This document shows positions 63,452-64,000 of a stretch of 64,000 bases of DNA, piece after piece; within the stretch, counting starts at the first letter, position 1; the number at the start of each line of letters is the position of its first letter. Origin of the DNA: Pseudomarimonas arenosa (lineage in GTDB: Bacteria; Pseudomonadota; Gammaproteobacteria; Xanthomonadales; Xanthomonadaceae); assembly GCF_014841215.1 (NCBI RefSeq), contig NZ_JACYTR010000003.1, forward strand, positions 1-64,000. Reading direction: 5' to 3'. The position numbers and the translations under genes were made by a program. The notes beneath the pieces are model-generated. The model worked only from the letters and a program-made list of their open reading frames with translations. It had not been told where the DNA came from and ran no database searches.

Positions 63452-63676
63452 ATGGAACAGGAGATTGGCAGTTTGACTGCGCGGATAGTCGATTTGGAGA
63501 TGCGTGTGGCCTTTCAAGAGCACACCATTCAGGAGCTCAGTGATGCCTTGGCAGCGAGCCGGATGGAAACGACCGTACTGGAGCGCAAGTTGAACAACGT
63601 GATGACCGACTTGAAACAGCTGCGCGGTCTGCTTTATGCCGATCCCTCGACTGAACCGCCGCCGCCCCACTACTGA
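63452..63676 (+). CDS. slyX: SlyX-family protein
   Basis: A 74-residue coiled-coil protein of the SlyX family. Most of it is a heptad helix (IVDLEMRVAFQEHTIQELSD, MTDLKQLRGLL), and it ends with the typical PPPPHY tail. Function is unknown. The ATG at 63452 follows AGGA; it starts ten bases after ugd. Confidence 0.93.
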   Translation: MEQEIGSLTARIVDLEMRVAFQEHTIQELSDALAASRMETTVLERKLNNVMTDLKQLRGLLYADPSTEPPPPHY

Positions 63677-63757
63677 TAGTTTGCAGCGACCGAATTCAGC
63701 AACCTTTGAAGAATTGCCGGGGAACCGTCGGCAATCTGACAGCGAAAGACCATCGAT

Positions 63758-64000
63758 ATGACCAACTCACTGCGCGACCAGCTAATGAATCTCGGCTTCA
63801 AGGCTCCCGCCGCCGAGCCCAAGCGCAAGCCACAGGGTGATGCGTCGAAGCGGCCAGCTCGAGCGGCAGAGGCAGGTCGCAAGGATCGGCCCGCTCGGCC
63901 GGCTGGCAAGTCCGGCCCCGCTCGCAAACCAAGGCCGGAGATGGATCTTGGCAAGGCCTATGCATTGCGCGCCCAGCAGGAAAAGGATGAGCGCATCGCT
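63758..64000 (+). CDS. DUF2058-family protein, 5' part
   Basis: The first 81 codons of a gene cut by the window end. It starts MTNSLRDQLMNLGFKAPAAE and continues into a basic, low-complexity Pro/Arg/Lys stretch (KRPARAAEAGRKDRPARPAG), then KAYALRAQQEKDERIA. This is the layout of DUF2058 (YaiL) nucleoprotein/polynucleotide-associated proteins. The frame is open to the last base. Confidence 0.85.
   Translation, partial: MTNSLRDQLMNLGFKAPAAEPKRKPQGDASKRPARAAEAGRKDRPARPAGKSGPARKPRPEMDLGKAYALRAQQEKDERIA

Overview
The window is a gene-dense, high-GC chromosomal segment from a gammaproteobacterium, most likely of the order Xanthomonadales (Lysobacterales). The signs are: a short DapB of the xanthomonad type; an EF-P paralogue of the EfpL/YeiP type; bamE divergent from fur; a DUF6164-like protein beside smpB; a TIGR04222 protein with a Gly/Cys tail; and intergenic arrays of GGATTC/GTGATT-type octamers. 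I see no prophage, CRISPR array or intact insertion sequence. Almost everything looks like vertically inherited housekeeping and catabolic DNA. Layout: 0.4-4.9 kb (minus) is a tight run with an ALDH7-type aldehyde dehydrogenase, pyrD, murB and an EamA exporter. 5.1-6.6 kb (plus) holds slyD and an unusual AP2-domain protein with a histone-H1-like Lys/Ala tail. 6.8-11.2 kb (minus) has three transporters (NSS, APC, NhaC). 11.4-13.6 kb holds a Nudix hydrolase, efpL and an SDR dehydrogenase. 14.7-21.2 kb (minus) is a leucine/isovalerate catabolic operon (liuB, liuC, a cupin, the biotinylated MCC subunit, a lipoprotein, HMG-CoA lyase), with an LEA-like lipoprotein and a thiolase upstream. 23.0-25.8 kb is the conserved smpB / ratA-rnfH / bamE-fur neighbourhood. 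25.8-32.7 kb contains recN and the heat-shock cluster hrcA-grpE-dnaK-dnaJ, with two clear sigma-32 promoters. 32.8-36.6 kb has dapB, a small GNAT protein, a class I amidotransferase, a GFA protein, a PhzF-like protein and a SprA-type metalloprotease homologue. 37.1-43.3 kb has a flavoprotein-RlmC fusion, an M3 peptidase and the TIGR04222 protein, followed by tRNA-Arg(CCU). 44.0-50.8 kb includes a PilZ protein, an SRAP protein, a cobalamin adenosyltransferase with a small membrane partner, a GT39 glycosyltransferase, a B12-binding radical SAM protein and a GacA/UvrY-like regulator. 50.8-55.3 kb is rne (RNase E) divergent from rluC across a 404-base leader. The rest holds phhB, nfuA, a YtrA-type GntR/ABC operon with a well-formed promoter-operator, a periplasmic glutathione peroxidase, an Mip/FkpA-like isomerase, ugd, slyX and the start of a DUF2058 gene. 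The most interesting object is one uninterrupted 801-codon gene at 37072-39477. It joins an HI0933/TIGR03862-type flavoprotein, a relative of the reported 23S rRNA dihydrouridine synthase RdsA/YhiN, to the 23S rRNA U747 methyltransferase RlmC. The fusion suggests that the flavoprotein half also modifies rRNA. Also notable are two intergenic repeat elements of exactly the same gap length (148 bases) between co-directional genes (SDR-efpL and dnaK-dnaJ), the AP2/H1-like protein, and two unassigned genes embedded in the leucine operon.
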